This document shows positions 1-12,016 of a stretch of 64,000 nucleotides of DNA, in pieces. Made by a program: the position numbers and the translations under genes. Origin of the DNA: Halictus rubicundus. Taxonomy: Eukaryota > Arthropoda > Insecta > Hymenoptera > Halictidae. Below the pieces are notes generated by a model. That model saw only the letters and a list, made by a program, of their open reading frames with translations. It was not told the DNA's origin and did not search any database. Each line of letters opens with the position of its first letter. The first letter of the stretch is position 1. The DNA lies in contig NC_135155.1 of assembly GCF_050948215.1 (NCBI RefSeq), positions 17,945,001 to 18,009,000 on the forward strand, written 5' to 3'.

Positions 1-510
1 GTTCGAATCCGTCGAAAGGGAGTTCATTATTCCGCGTGGCTCGTCCAACGCTCGTCCCGACCAACCAGAGTCGAGACTATTTTTAACATTGAATTTCAAA
101 TTTTCTGGGTATACCTGTAATCCTCTGGTTTAATTCCGCGAGCATTTTCCCATCGGCCACCGGGCGAGTTCGATACTTCGCCCTCTTCGACCATGCAGAA
201 CTCCCCAAGTTCCGCGGTAATTCGGAAGGAAAAAGTTTCTATTACTAAATTGCACCTCCGCGGCTGCAGCGTCCAATATTTTCCTAGTTCGTCGGAATGG
301 TGCAGGAAACGTAATCTTGTTCGTCTTGAAATTTTCCTTCCTTTTCCATTTTTAAAGAAGCTGCCTGCAACGATTCTGTGGGGAATTTCGGCGTTCCTGC
401 GAACTTCGCGCGAAGATCTAATCAGTGCAATCAGGCGTCGAGAAATGCAACGGCCGTGTGCAAGTCGTTTCGCCACACTCGCAAGAAGAAGTAATTTTGT
501 ATTACAGTGT

Positions 511-676
511 ATCAACAACGCAGCTCTTGCCAGCGACATATATCGTCCAGGAGATACTATTCTTTTATCCAAGCTGAACGGTCTACCCGACCCGTGTTAG
601 GTATGTTCACACTCCTTTATATCCCGAGTGGGGATAGTTCTGCGACTTTTATGAGCCAGGTATTTGCGACATACAT
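511..676 (+). repeat. Dispersed repeat, family D, copy 1
   Basis: This is a diverged copy of a sequence also found at 1,741-1,907 and, inverted, at 19,951-20,120 and 41,727-41,933. Shared words include CTTGCCAGCG, ATCGTCCAGGAGA, GTGGGGATA and GCGACATA. The ends look weakly inverted (ATATGTC near one end, GACATAT near the other), which suggests a non-autonomous DNA transposon. No coding content is visible. Confidence 0.6.
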
Positions 677-725
677 CGAGGAAAGACTGTGTTGCACCTT
701 GGGGAAGACAATGTTGTTTGTCTAT

Positions 726-916
726 TTAACACGTTGACTGCCATGTCACCCATATACGGGTTTTAAAACGAATTTTTACGTTGATATATTCATTGTACAA
801 AAAAGTTGAAGGACTGCTCAATATCATACATTTAATTTTTTTCAATTTTTATTTCATTAAATAACTCAGTTTGATTTTATGGAATTTTTGAGGTTTCTAG
901 CGTGTCAAAGTGTTAA
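726..916. mobile_element. TTAA-flanked MITE (TTAACACGTTGACTG ends)
   Basis: The segment starts TTAACACGTTGACTG and ends with the near inverse; the reverse complement of the right end reads TTAACACTTTGACACG. The interior is AT-rich and non-coding. A TTAA at each end plus short inverted repeats is the signature of piggyBac-type non-autonomous elements. About 190 bp. Confidence 0.6.
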
Positions 917-1740
917 GAAGGAATCTAGAACAATTTTATGGAGCACTTTCGAGTTCTTATGAACTTCGGAGGAATAGATCTAATCGGCTTGATCAGACAC
1001 CGAATAATGTAACGGGCACAGGAAGATCGCGCGGGCAAGATACGCCACCTAATTGAGACCACGATCCGAACAGGTATGCACCGAATCAAGTGACACCCTT
1101 CTATTTGCCCGGCGAGATTACCGCGATTAAGCATGCCGTATCGATAAGCGATTTCGCTTATCGCCGCAATTTTTTCCCTCCGGGAAGAGTTCGAAAGAAA
1201 GAGTTTGCGAACAGATTCAACGTTCCAATATCTGCTTCTCAGAAATTACCCGATGGACAGTCACATTGAAAAGCCTAAAGCGGGAATACGAGTTATCGAC
1301 TGCGATCATTTATTGAGCAATAAAATCACTTTTCATTACAATCACATTATCCTCGTACGAATTCACTTTTTTATCGAAGTATCCTGCAGCGGAATCGAAT
1401 TTTATTTTCCACCTTGATGGTTCCAACTGATTGAAGACGAACGCGATGCTTTCCAATAAAGTGCCTTATTCTCTTTCCATGTAGTTGCGGACGCTGGAGA
1501 ATTTTCAATCTATTGTTACGAAAATTTCCAGCAATGTATACTATAATATTAACAATACATAATGTGGCCTCGAGCTAATTGCAATTTACAGTACCTGTTT
1601 GAGCAAATACATGTTTTATTGGAAAGAGTAATCTTATCTTGCCTTGATTCACCATTTCATTTTCACGGAAGAGGTTCGCGTAGCTTTCGCAACGAATAGC
1701 AATAAGCTAGAGTAACTAGCCTACTCGATATATGTCGTAG

Positions 1741-1907
1741 TCGATATATGTCAACAACACGGGTCTTGCCAGCGTCACGTATCGTCCAGGAGACGTTCCG
1801 TGTAATGTTTACACTCCTCGGCGTCCGAGGCCCCTCACGGAGTATACCCGGCGGTAGTGGGGATAATTCCGCGACGTTTATCATCGAGGCCTCGGCGACA
1901 TATATAG
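1741..1907 (+). repeat. Dispersed repeat, family D, copy 2
   Basis: This is the best-preserved plus-oriented copy of the family also seen at 511-676, 19,951-20,120 and 41,727-41,933. It runs from the ATATGTCAACAACACGGG word to GGCGACATATAT and contains GTGGGGATAATTCCGCGAC. The ends are partly inverse to each other. It is probably a short non-autonomous element. Confidence 0.65.
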
Positions 1908-2989
1908 GGTGCGGGCGAATAACATGCACAAGCGGGCAGGGGGTGATACTACATGTAAAAATAAATCGAGAAAAAGGAATAACATTTTTTCATTTTTTGC
2001 CTCAATTTCCAGAAAATCGAGTTCAAAGATCCGTTGGGTTCCCGTGCTTCAGTATACGCAGGAAGTAGAATTGGTTGGCCATGGTCAGACGCGTCAGACG
2101 ATTCCTATCTAATAGCACGTATTCGCTGCATTTTCAAAATCGATTTTCTCGAAAACGAAGCTTCCGATGAAAAAACTTTATTCCATATCTTTTCCTTATT
2201 TTTTCATAAGGAGTCGCCTCGGGCCAGCTTGTACATATTATTGGGCCGCACCCTGTACAGAGAAATCACTGTATTCGAGGAACCATGGACAGCGCGTGCG
2301 CGCTATTATTTTGTCTAGGACTGTACATCGCCGTTCAAAATGCCGGGCGGCCGGCGTGGATGTTATCTTGATAAGCCGGCTGGCCTCGAAATAGTACAGC
2401 GTATGATTTGATAATGGCATCAGCCGGCGTACGTATGTAATCTGCGCGCTCGCACGCCATCCGACCTGTTACCGTGTAACCGCGGCGAATTTACCGAGTT
2501 AAGACGCAGTTATGTCATCGTCGTCGTCGTCGCATCAACCGTTTCAAACCGTGCGCGTGCCGCATTTCGCTTGTCTCCCGCGAGCCAACGCGATGCCAGC
2601 GCGCGACCAAGCGAATGGCAATTTTCTAATTGAAAACAGAGACGAGCGGTCCCTGTTCGCCGGGACACTCGACGCTGAAACTTCTTGCGAACGTGATTAA
2701 CTTGTTAATCCGTGGAAGACGAGTCAACTCGTCGCTCGTGTTCGCGTTATTGCCATTTCACCAACTCTTGATTAAATCTAAACTCCGCCAATAGAGGAAG
2801 TTTTATATTTCCTCCTAAAACCTGACTCGTAATCGAGATTCGTTTAAATCTTTGCTTAACGCTAGATTGCCGGATGAAAAAGATGTGGTCAGTATTGTTT
2901 CAAATTGGTAGTATTGTTTGATAATGAGGGTAATCGGACCTTCATAATTCTATTGAAAACCGACGCATGTTTTTAAAAAAATTATTTAA

Positions 2990-3440
2990 GTCTTTCTATG
3001 TACAGGGTGCTTGGGAAATCGTGGTAACACCCGCTAGGGGATGATTCCGCTCATAAAATCTAGTCGAAAATAAGGAATATGGTTCTTTGATCCGGGGCTT
3101 CATTTTTAAAAAAATCAAGTTTGAGAAAAAACCGACGTATGTTTTTAAAAAAATTATTTAAGTCTTTCTATGTACAGGGTGTTTGGGAAATCGTGGTAAC
3201 ACCCGCAAGGGGATGATCCCGCTCATAAAGTCTAGTCGAAAATAAGGAATATGGTTTTTTCATACGGGGCTTCATTTTAGAAAAAATCAAGTTTGAGAAT
3301 TCGGGAAGTCCTATATACAGGGTGTTTGGGAACTCGTGGCAACACCGGCAAGGGGATGATTCCGCTCATAAAATCTAGTCGAAAGTAAGGAATATGGTTT
3401 TTTCATACGGGGCTTCATTTTCGAGAAAACTGAGTTTGAA
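2990..3440 (+). repeat. Three tandem copies of a TACAGGGTG-headed repeat
   Basis: TACAGGGTGCTTGGG at 3,001 recurs as TACAGGGTGTTTGGG at 3,172 and 3,315. Each copy is followed by the same block (GATGATTCCGCTCATAAA, then TCTAGTCGAAAATAAGGAAT, then GGGGCTTCATTTT). Spacing is 171 then 143 bp. The sequence ACACCCTGTATATA near 3,620, in inverse orientation, may be the far end of the parent element. Non-coding. Confidence 0.75.
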
Positions 3441-4441
3441 CATTCGTTAGGCACGCGTTTCCTTGGACAGAGTATGCTTTGTTCGCTCGGTCTAGCCCGC
3501 AATTTCAATTGCTGCTTGCATCTGTAAACAGTACCGTTTGGGATATGGTATGACTTTAATTAATAACAAGGAGTCCCTACATTGCTTATAAACACAACCA
3601 CATTTTATGCAAACACCCTGTATATAGCAATAAAATCGTAAATACGTCAAATTGACTCACTCCAGCAATCTATTGTTAAACTGTAGATCAACTAATAAGG
3701 TTACATGTGATAAAAGCCGGAAGTAAAAGAAAAATAGTTTCAGTAAATCGAATATGTATTATGAAAATTCGTGATTTTTATAATACATACAATAACTTAA
3801 ACTAATTTGAATTTTTGCTTAAAATATAGGTCAATTCATAAGGTTACCTATGATAAAAGGCGGAAGTAAATTTCCACCCCTTAAAAAGTAATATGGCCCC
3901 CTAACTGAAATCGTACAAAATCATTGTTTTTGTTTGGTAAAATTTTGACACCACTAACAAATAAATAAAAACCATATTCTCTTATTTTATATCCAGAAGT
4001 CAAGTCTATTTTCTCTACTTAGCCTCTTCGTTTGCACTAGCATTTAGATATTATTAATATTTTTACTTTCTTTTTATTCCGACGAATCTTCAAGTCATTC
4101 AATTTCTCCTCACTTTCATTTTATCTGCAATCGAATTATATTATAATTCTACGCATCAACCGTACCGAACGCACGAACCAAACTTCATCCTCTCGACGCA
4201 TAGTATTTTGTCAGAGTTGGCTATTGTTCCCGTCCACCTGCACTAGCCGCGAGCGTTTCATGTATGTATAGCGTTCTATTTCTACAGAATTTTTATCTCG
4301 AAGGTCGCGCCGAACAGGTTGAACGTGTGTTATCAAAACTGTGAACTGTTCACCGACGACGATACGCAGGCGTGCATACTATGGCGCGAGCTATCGCTGG
4401 CGGCGCGACCAACCTATTAACCGGGTAATCTTTCAGTTCTA

Positions 4442-4717
4442 AACACTGAAAAAGGCGTAACACACACCAAGAAACAAAAGTAAAAGTAACGCTGAAAAAG
4501 ACGTAACACAAACCAAAAAACAAAAATGAAAGTAACGCTGAAAAAGGCGTAACACAAACGAAGAAACAAAAACAAAAGTAACGCTGAAAAAGACGTAACA
4601 CAAACCAAGAAACAAAAATAAAAGTAACGCTGAAAAAGACGTAACACAAACCAAGAAACAAAAATAGAAGGAACGCTGAAAAAGACGTAACGCAAACCAA
4701 GAAACAAAAATAAAAGT
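4442..4717 (-). repeat. 46-bp tandem repeat, six copies
   Basis: Six head-to-tail copies of a 46-bp unit begin with AACGCTGAAAAAGACGTAAC and lie at steps of exactly 46 from 4,442; a short degenerate tail follows. Copies differ at a few positions each. Because 46 is not a multiple of three, and the minus strand of the unit has no stop in any frame, all three minus frames stay open. The resulting Phe/Val/Leu-rich open frames are a repeat artefact, not a membrane protein. Confidence 0.9.
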
Positions 4718-4784
4718 AAAAGAAAGTAAAATTTCTTCCAGTACGATTTATTTACTTCTCCATCCGAATAATTGTTTGAACTCT

Positions 4785-5088
4785 TTAACCTGTTAACCGG
4801 GGAATTCCCTTTTTAATTACGCAGCATATAACGGGCGCGAACTCTTTCGCTAGGACGTGTAAATACGTCACGCCCGGAGGATGTAATTTCATATTATTAT
4901 TATTTACTTATGCTTAAAATAAATGAAAAGACTACGAAATATATATTTCTTCGTTTATTCACATATAAAGCACAAAGGAAAATACAAAATTACAAACAAA
5001 TAGAAACGGACGTATTCATGTGTCCTACCCGTACCCGATATTCTTTACGTTTGACGTATTTATACGTCCCGCTCGGTCAACAGGTTAA
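4785..5088. mobile_element. TTAA-flanked MITE (TTAACCTGTTAACCG ends)
   Basis: The left end reads TTAACCTGTTAACCGGGG. The reverse complement of the right end reads TTAACCTGTTGACCGAGCGG. Both ends carry TTAA, as expected for piggyBac-type target duplication. The interior is AT-rich, with ACGTATTTATACGTCCCG near the right end resembling the inverse of the TAAATACGTCACGCCCG word near the left. About 300 bp, non-coding. Confidence 0.65.
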
Positions 5089-5137
5089 GAAACACTTCTT
5101 CTTCTGTCTTTCACCACCTTATTAGTTTACCCACATT

Positions 5138-5449
5138 TTAACTCTTTGCGGCACAGGATTTCAGAGAAAAAATAGACCCATGTTGCACAGGAATTTCATC
5201 GGGTTTTAAATGAAACAAAATTGGTATATTTGTATTAATAAGGGTATAACATCATGTAAAAACATAACAAAATAGCAATAGTTAATTAAATTTGTTGTTA
5301 TTGGTCTTTACGTAAACAAGACGAAATATAAACCTGTGCACATGCAGCTATTGCAAGATTTCGAGGTGGGACTAGAAATGTCCCACCGTGCCGTCAAGTA
5401 CATCAAAAAGGTGGGACACTTTTAATCCCACCGTGCCCAAAAGAGTTAA
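5138..5449. mobile_element. TTAA-flanked MITE (TTAACTCTTTGCGGCAC ends)
   Basis: It starts TTAACTCTTTGCGGCAC; the reverse complement of its right end is TTAACTCTTTTGGGCAC. It carries internal copies of the GTGGGAC word near the right end. TTAA at both ends again points to a piggyBac-type non-autonomous element, about 310 bp. Confidence 0.7.
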
Positions 5450-6181
5450 GCGAAAATTCAAACGAATTTCCGTTACGAGTCAGATTTCAGAAACATAAAA
5501 CTGGGGGGGGAGCACGTTACCGCCCCTTCGTCTACCGCAAGGGATGAATCCGTCGAAGACAAAGGAAGCGTCCATGGTAACGAACTTAGTAGACGGAGCA
5601 CTCCGTGTAAGCGGTTTCGCCATGGTGTCCCGTAACAATCTTTCCGATTGGGTGCCGGCGGTAAGGAGCGTGTACCGAAAGTGGCATCGCGAATTGTTGG
5701 GAGCGCGGCGTTGCCCAGGGATAATTCAATATCGGCCCGACAGCGATCGAGCCGAATGGAGCCTTTGAGGGTCTCCCCTCGTTCGCTCCGCCTTACATTT
5801 GACCCGCGGTATTAATTACTCCCGCGTACACACACGGCAATGCAACAACGTGCCGTGCGAGCTGCGCGGAGCGGTGCGGAGCGGCGCGGAGCGTGGCCGC
5901 TTAGCTCGAATCGCTGCGAAGCAAGGTCGCAAACAATGAGAGCTCACGCATTCATTACAATGAGGAGTAATTAGTTGGTGGAATTAAGGTGTAGACCGGG
6001 AGTTATTACAACACCCGATGCAATTAATCATCGTTTATTTCGCTCGCGGTTCGCGAACGAACGGATGAGGGGAAGGTGGGAGGGATTCGAAAAGTGGGCG
6101 GGGGAGGGGGGGGGATAACGACCGCGTCACGCTCGTCGAATCCGCGAGAACGATGGCCGAAATCGAATTCGGAAACTCTAT

Positions 6182-6231
6182 CGCTGCGTCGCGTCGCGTC
6201 GCTTCGGGTCGCGTCGGGTCGCGTCGCTCGG
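6182..6231. repeat. CG-rich GTCGC simple repeat
   Basis: Repeats of GTCGC/GTCGG words (CGCTGCGTCGCGTCGCGTCG and onward). Open frames crossing it are compositional artefacts. Confidence 0.8.
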
Positions 6232-6517
6232 AAAAGCGGGCGCGAACCAACACAAAGAATAATAGAACCGGCCGGATAAAACGTAAACGTTAACAGAAAT
6301 TGATGACCGTTCCTCGTCCACGCTACTATTTGTCCCGGCTTTTTTCCCACTGGTTTCCCGTGCTCCTTCGCCGGGACTCCACCTGCGCCGACTAGCAACA
6401 CGTGTTACACTGCGCAAATATTTTTCCACCGACCCGTTTCGGCTTCCGCCTCGAAACGAGCCTCGGATCGCCAGAAACTTCATGATCAAATACCTCCCCA
6501 CCCCTCCGCCCTCTCTA

Positions 6518-7388
6518 TACAGGGTGTCACAGCTAACTTGACCACCTTGAATATCTCGCTTAGTGTTAGTAACAGAAAAAAACGTTACAGGACAATACTA
6601 ACAATATTAACCTAACCGAAGGGGCAATATAATGATTCGGAAAAAACTTTCTTCAAGGTCATTTTTTTCTAGATATCAAGGTCATCAATTTTTTTTTAAA
6701 TGGAACTATATATTTTTTTGCGCGATGTAACAGTAGGGTTAAAGACCTCTTCAATGACATATCATACAATGACCTTCGTATGACCCTGGGTATGAAAATC
6801 CAACTGAAAATCCACTTAAGAGTATTGTTTATGAACATGTTCCAACAACAGCCGAAGATATAAAGACGCGTATTAGAACTACATGTTCCAATATCAGCAA
6901 TGAAACTATTAGAAGAGCCAGAGAATCATTTGTTTTCCGTATACAACAATGTATTGCAAACAATGGTCATCGTTTCGAACATTTATTGAAATAGACCAGT
7001 TCAATCAAACCAATTAGTGTGGTCAATTAAGCACTAATTAATACCTATAATGCTTTCTGGATTTCCCCTACCCAAGGTCACACCAAGGTCATTGTACAAT
7101 ATGTCATTGAAGAGGTCTTCACCCCTACTATTACCTCGCGATAAAAAAAAGTATAATATATAAAAATAAATTATAGAACATAAACATGAAACATATGTTT
7201 GTAATTATTTTCTTAACAAAATATATCTTATTATTTACTAAACGACTGTTTTAATACAAAAATATGTCTGACCCAAACCTCTCTTTAACACTCACATTTC
7301 GGTTGATTTTGACCCGCGGCCAAAAAACGTTACCGACCCCTGCTACATACCATATAAATATTGAATGGTTTCTTTTCAACACCCTGTA
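6518..7388 (+). mobile_element. Decayed Tc1/mariner-type element with TACAGGGTGT ends
   Basis: The left end is TACAGGGTGTCACAG and the right end is ACACCCTGTA, both next to TA, the target site of Tc1/mariner elements. Inside are subterminal inverted arms: about 6,720-6,795 (CGCGATGTAACAGTAGGG, then AAAGACCTCTTCAATGACAT) matches the inverse of about 7,065-7,143. Between them lies the remnant of a transposase C-terminus (6,827-6,994). The catalytic domain is gone, so the element is non-autonomous. Confidence 0.75.
6827..6994 (+). pseudogene. Tc1/mariner-like transposase, C-terminal remnant
   Basis: A 55-codon open frame runs from GTTTATGAACATGTTCC to a TAG. Its translation begins VYEHVPTTAEDIKTRI and ends NGHRFEHLLK. 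The pattern Val-Tyr...Val-Pro-Thr...Asp-Ile-Lys-x-Arg-Ile...Cys-Ile-x-x-Asn-Gly-x-x-Phe-Glu-His-Leu-Leu is the known C-terminal signature of arthropod Tc1/mariner-superfamily transposases. No upstream DDE/D catalytic domain or helix-turn-helix is present in the element, so this is a relic. Confidence 0.8.
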
Positions 7389-7965
7389 TATGCACAGTTA
7401 CAGGCTGTGTTGTATTATCAATAAACTCCAAGCAGAATGAACTCATCGTTCGTCGTCAAAAATGAATCAACATCGCATATCCATTTGATACTTAGTTTCA
7501 AGGGCCGGGCGAGTCCATTATGGTAATTACTTTTCGTTGAACACACGTATGCAGCTACTTTTCAAGCTCAATTCTCTGGAAAACAGACGTTCTCTGGGAC
7601 GCGTTGTATTTCTGGTAGTATGCTAATACGTTTCGCCTCCTCGAGAAGGTTTCTAGATCCGAGAGCAATGAATTCGAATATCCACTATGCCGATGATGTA
7701 GAGGCGTTCTATTCGGTGCTACGAACGAGGATAACCCTTCACCCGTCGAGGGCTGCGGCCACTTAATTTTTATCCAACAGTAATGAGCAGTGGACATCGA
7801 GTGGACGCTCGCGGGCACGAATTAACCCGCTAATTTGGTTAAACTCGAAAAGTCGGAAGCCGTTGTAAACTCCGTAGTTTTAATTGTGGTGCAACGTTTC
7901 GTAAAATATTTCACATATGGAAATCCCCGTCGCGCGGAAAATGCCGTGTCGAAACACGGTTTTAA

Positions 7966-7993
7966 CTCTCTCTCTCCCTCTCTCTCTCTCTCT
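7966..7993. repeat. (CT)n microsatellite
   Basis: CT dinucleotide run interrupted by a single CCCTC. Confidence 0.9.
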
Positions 7994-8651
7994 TCCGGCT
8001 GATTTTTCCAATCGCGCGATTTAACGAATCCACAGATGCGACCGATATAATTCATTTCGCCTAGAAACGTCTGATCGGCGAAGTAATTTGTTCGATCCAC
8101 GACAAGACGGATTACAGCGAGCTTTTCCAGAGGAGGCACGACAATTACGAAAGGAGGATCGTTATTTCCCAGGCCTGGCTCGCGACAGCTTTTCAGTAAT
8201 TATGATCGCTGACAGGATCCCTCGGCCCGTTCGAAACAGCCTCGTTCGACGGACGTTCCGCGAATTTCGCCGCGGAAAAGCAAATAATAGGAATCCTATC
8301 GTCGAATTAATTAGTGACCACTTGCGCCGTGACAACAGACTGCGAGCATAAAATTGGTCGACCGGCGAAGTCACTGTCAACGAGCACGCCGTTCCAGTCT
8401 GCGGAAATTGCGCTGACTGATTACGGTGACGAGCCGCGGTCGGCGATATCGCTTGGACGTTCGAATCGATGACAAATCCTAGTGTAACTGAACGTTACGA
8501 TCAACCAACCGTCAATGACGTATAGTTCCTGCTGGAATCAATCGAGCTCGGTACCCTCTGTTTCGTTCTTTGACGTTCTTCGATCAGCTTCGAGGATGTA
8601 CGATCATTTTCTTGTTAACCGTTCGGATGAAAAGTATTCACTTTAAAACCA

Positions 8652-8752
8652 GGGACCATCACTGTTACAACCAACTTTTACCACTATAATCAATTTTTTA
8701 TTCGTGATTTTTATCGTAGAAAGTTTTTAGAATATCTGTTATTTCTGGTCCG
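8652..8752. mobile_element. Short inverted-repeat element with GGGACCA...TGGTCC ends
   Basis: It begins AGGGACCATCACTGTTACAA and ends TATTTCTGGTCC, with GATTTTTATCGTAGA inside. The same words recur at about 34,712-35,104 and in part at 12,198-12,260 and 18,700-18,790, so this is a dispersed family. It is about 100 bp and the borders are approximate. Confidence 0.5.
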
Positions 8753-9240
8753 TATTTAAAACAGAGAAATGTCTGGTATCAATCTCTTTATTGATACTTC
8801 CTTTGGTCTATTTGAAGTTCTAATTTAACTTGCTTTGTTCTATTTGAAGTTCTAATTGAACTTCCTTTGTTCTAATTGAAGTCTAGGAGCTATTAGGATA
8901 TTCAGGAAATTATTTCGATGATAATGAGACTACGAAGCTTTCGAAACCTTCAGTCAGAAGGGATTTATCAGCATTTCGATTAGATTAGAAACAACAGTGT
9001 ACTTCGCGAGAATATATTCGTTACGGACGAGCATAAATCTTACTTTCGCAAACAGAATGTCAAGAATAAATCATCCCCTGCGGAAGCGAGATGGGGTTAA
9101 TGGACCACTGACAAGAGACCTGTCGGTCGGAACGGGTGCGTGACATAGGCGTGTACAAATCTGCAGGTCTGGCATGCCTATGTCAAACACGTACGTGAGC
9201 ATTACCCCCTCGCATTAGTTTACTGTTGCACATTGTACAT

Positions 9241-9917
9241 CGGTATGCGGTGAAAAATTCTCATATTGCAATAAATATAAAAATAACAACGTACACCGAT
9301 TGTGATATGTCATACAACATATCATTACTATTAGCCAAAATAAGGTTGACTAATGAAAATAAATAATACTGCATTTAAGGGGGTGTACCCATTCAGAGCA
9401 ATCAGTATACGGTGAAAAATTCTCATATTGCAATAAATATAATAATAACAACGTACGCCGATTGTGATATGTCATATAACATTTTCTTCACCCTATGTTA
9501 CTGTTGGCCAAAATAAGGTTGACTAATGAAAATAAATAATACTGCATTTAAGGGGGTGTACCCATTCAGAGCAATCGGTATACGGTGAAAAATTCTCATA
9601 TTGCAATAAATATAAAAATAACAACGTACGCCGATTGTGATATGTCATACAACATTTTCTTCACCCTATGTTACTGTTGGCCAAAATAAGGTCGACTAAT
9701 GAAAATAAATAATACTGCATTTAAGGGGGTGTACCCACTCAGAGCAATCAGTATACGGTGAAAAATTCTCATATTGCAATAAATATAATAATAACAACGT
9801 ACGCCGATTGTGATATGTCATACATTTTTTTCACCCTATGTTACTGTTAGCCAAAATAAGGTCGACTAATGAAAATAATACTGCATTTAAGGGGGTGTAC
9901 CCATTCAGAGCAATCAA
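9241..9917 (+). repeat. About 173-bp tandem repeat, four copies
   Basis: Copies start at 9,241, 9,403, 9,576 and 9,749, each with GTATACGGTGAAAAATTCTC (GTATGCGG in the first). Each closes with AAGGGGGTGTACCCA and TCAGAGCAAT. Spacings are 162, 173 and 173 bp; the first unit is slightly shorter and the fourth carries small deletions. Copies are over 90% alike by eye. No coding capacity. Confidence 0.9.
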
Positions 9918-11811
9918 GTTTTAGATAGTTTACGAGATTAAAAATGGTTAGGTGAATAGTGGATCAATCGTTTTAAATCTTTATTATTGTTGCATTAGAA
10001 ATACAGCGTGTTATTCTAAACTACAGGTAAACTATACAAAATTTTGTATTAACAGGGTTTTGCTTTTAAGTTCAAGGGGTTTCAAGGGTGACGGAGGGAG
10101 GTTCTAGTTTTATTTTTCCTAGTTCTAGGGTCAACGTTTTAAACAGAATTAAAAGCGTTCCAAAACACTTTCGTTCTTTAAAAATGTTAACGAATTGAAC
10201 TGCAACGGAGCTCACAGAGCCCAGGATCTTTTGGGAAAAGGACCCGAGATTTCTGAAACGGCAACTGTCCCGTATTAGACGTACGATATGCAAATCTCGA
10301 AGCGTCCATTTATCAGATCGAGTTACTCTATTTTTCAAGAGACTGCTCTTTCCGCGTCGAAATGTTTGGTCGCGTTGGTTTATGGACCCGACGATCTTAA
10401 AAGGGTGGCAGTCTTGCCAGCTTTACAACCCTGTCCTTGGGGCGCACTTGTCAACATCCGCGAAAAAGGTGACCCGGGAACTCGCCTAACCGAAATAAAA
10501 CGAAACAAATCGAGGAACTTCACTCTACTCGCAAGAAACATAGAGGGAAACACGGGTCGGCTGGCAAAAAGTCCAAGTCCGAGGGAGCGCCACGAAAGAA
10601 TGTCAATGAAGTTTCTGACCGCGGACGAACTTACTATTTCTGACACGAATCCAGAACACCGTCACAAATTATGCTGTTCTGGCATCTGGAACTTCGAATG
10701 AACTTCGTTTCGGCCGCGTATAGATACAATTTACAATATTACAGCAAATTCCAAAGTTTCGTGAATTACTTGTCAAGTAATCAATCCAGTGATATTTAGT
10801 TCTAATATTTCCACTTTTAGTACGAATTAAAAACTGCAGAACAATTCGTTCGTCATCGTCTCATTTATCACTGGGAAATTAGACTCGATGCAAGTAGACT
10901 CTGCAGCCTAAAAATCAGGAAACATAACTTAAACGATTAAAGAGAGAAGCATTTATAATGGAGTGACGCAGCAACCTCATCGTCTTGGAATTTTGAAAAT
11001 AATCTCTTCTTCATTTTGAACATTCTTCGCGATCCAGACAAGGTAAAATGTACGCCCGGTTTAATTAGTGTTTACGGATAAGGGCGCAAGCTGAGGACAA
11101 TGTAAAAAATATTGTCGTAGGCTGCACCATCGAAAGGGCCCGTACGGGCAAATTCTCTGCCCGCACGGGCGACAGCTGACTGCTGCAGAGCTATACCTCC
11201 TCGCTTAGCTGAATTATTCCGACAAATTGGAAAGTTATAAAGTCCACAGTGTTTACGGGCTCTGTAGGTCTGAGAGGTCGGAAAGTTCAAGACAGAAGTT
11301 TCACCGAGTTTAGAGTCCGGTCGATTCCGCGTAAATATTTAGAAGGTTCTTTCTATCTTCGCCGGGCATTCTACTCTAAAACTCGCTGTCTGATGTTTCC
11401 TCCGATGCGAGGCGCGGGTGTGCTCTACGGAGGGGCGAAACTGCCAATAAGGATTTTCTCAGGCGCCTTCTCGAATTGCTTCCCAAATCCCGATCGTTAC
11501 GCGCGAAATACACTCGCGTTGTACGACGCTGCTACCCCCGAAGTAAATACCTAGGTTCGTTCGTCTTCGAAATCTAGCAATTTCGGACTTAACAATTCAA
11601 TAACGCTTCCAGAACATTCACCTGATCCCTTCCAACCCCCCGCGTTTCTGACAATCCCGATCTGGCGCAAAAAGACACACTCGCAGTCTGTTCGCAGAAT
11701 ATTAACACGTTAAGTGCCAAAAATCAATCCCAGAGATTCTCACAAAATCAGTGTAATTTGATTAACGAAACCGAAACTAGACATTTAAAATGTATTATAG
11801 GGGATGCTGTC

Positions 11812-12016
11812 TTAACACTAGGTTTACGGGACCCGTCAAAATGGCGGGTTCTAATATTTTTAATTTACGATTATTGAGATTCTGAAGATCCATCTACGTG
11901 GAATTACTCAACAAACTTATTTCCTCAGGTATATATTATTGAAAAAACACATTCTTCTTACTTTTATAAAGTAATGTAAAATACTCACTTTTAACGCTCC
12001 CTAAACCTAGTGTTAA
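11812..12016. mobile_element. TTAA MITE, family M1 (copy 1)
   Basis: It starts TTAACACTAGGTTTACGGGA and ends CCTAAACCTAGTGTTAA, so the termini are inverted repeats bounded by TTAA. Next to the left end is the family hallmark CCCGTCAAAATGGCGGG, itself a small palindrome. At least six more copies lie in this window. piggyBac-type MITE, about 205 bp. Confidence 0.85.

Noticed and set aside
4350..4707. Hydrophobic minus-strand open frames of 71-116 codons, resembling a multi-span membrane protein
   Set aside because: Generated by the 46-bp tandem repeat, open in all three frames.
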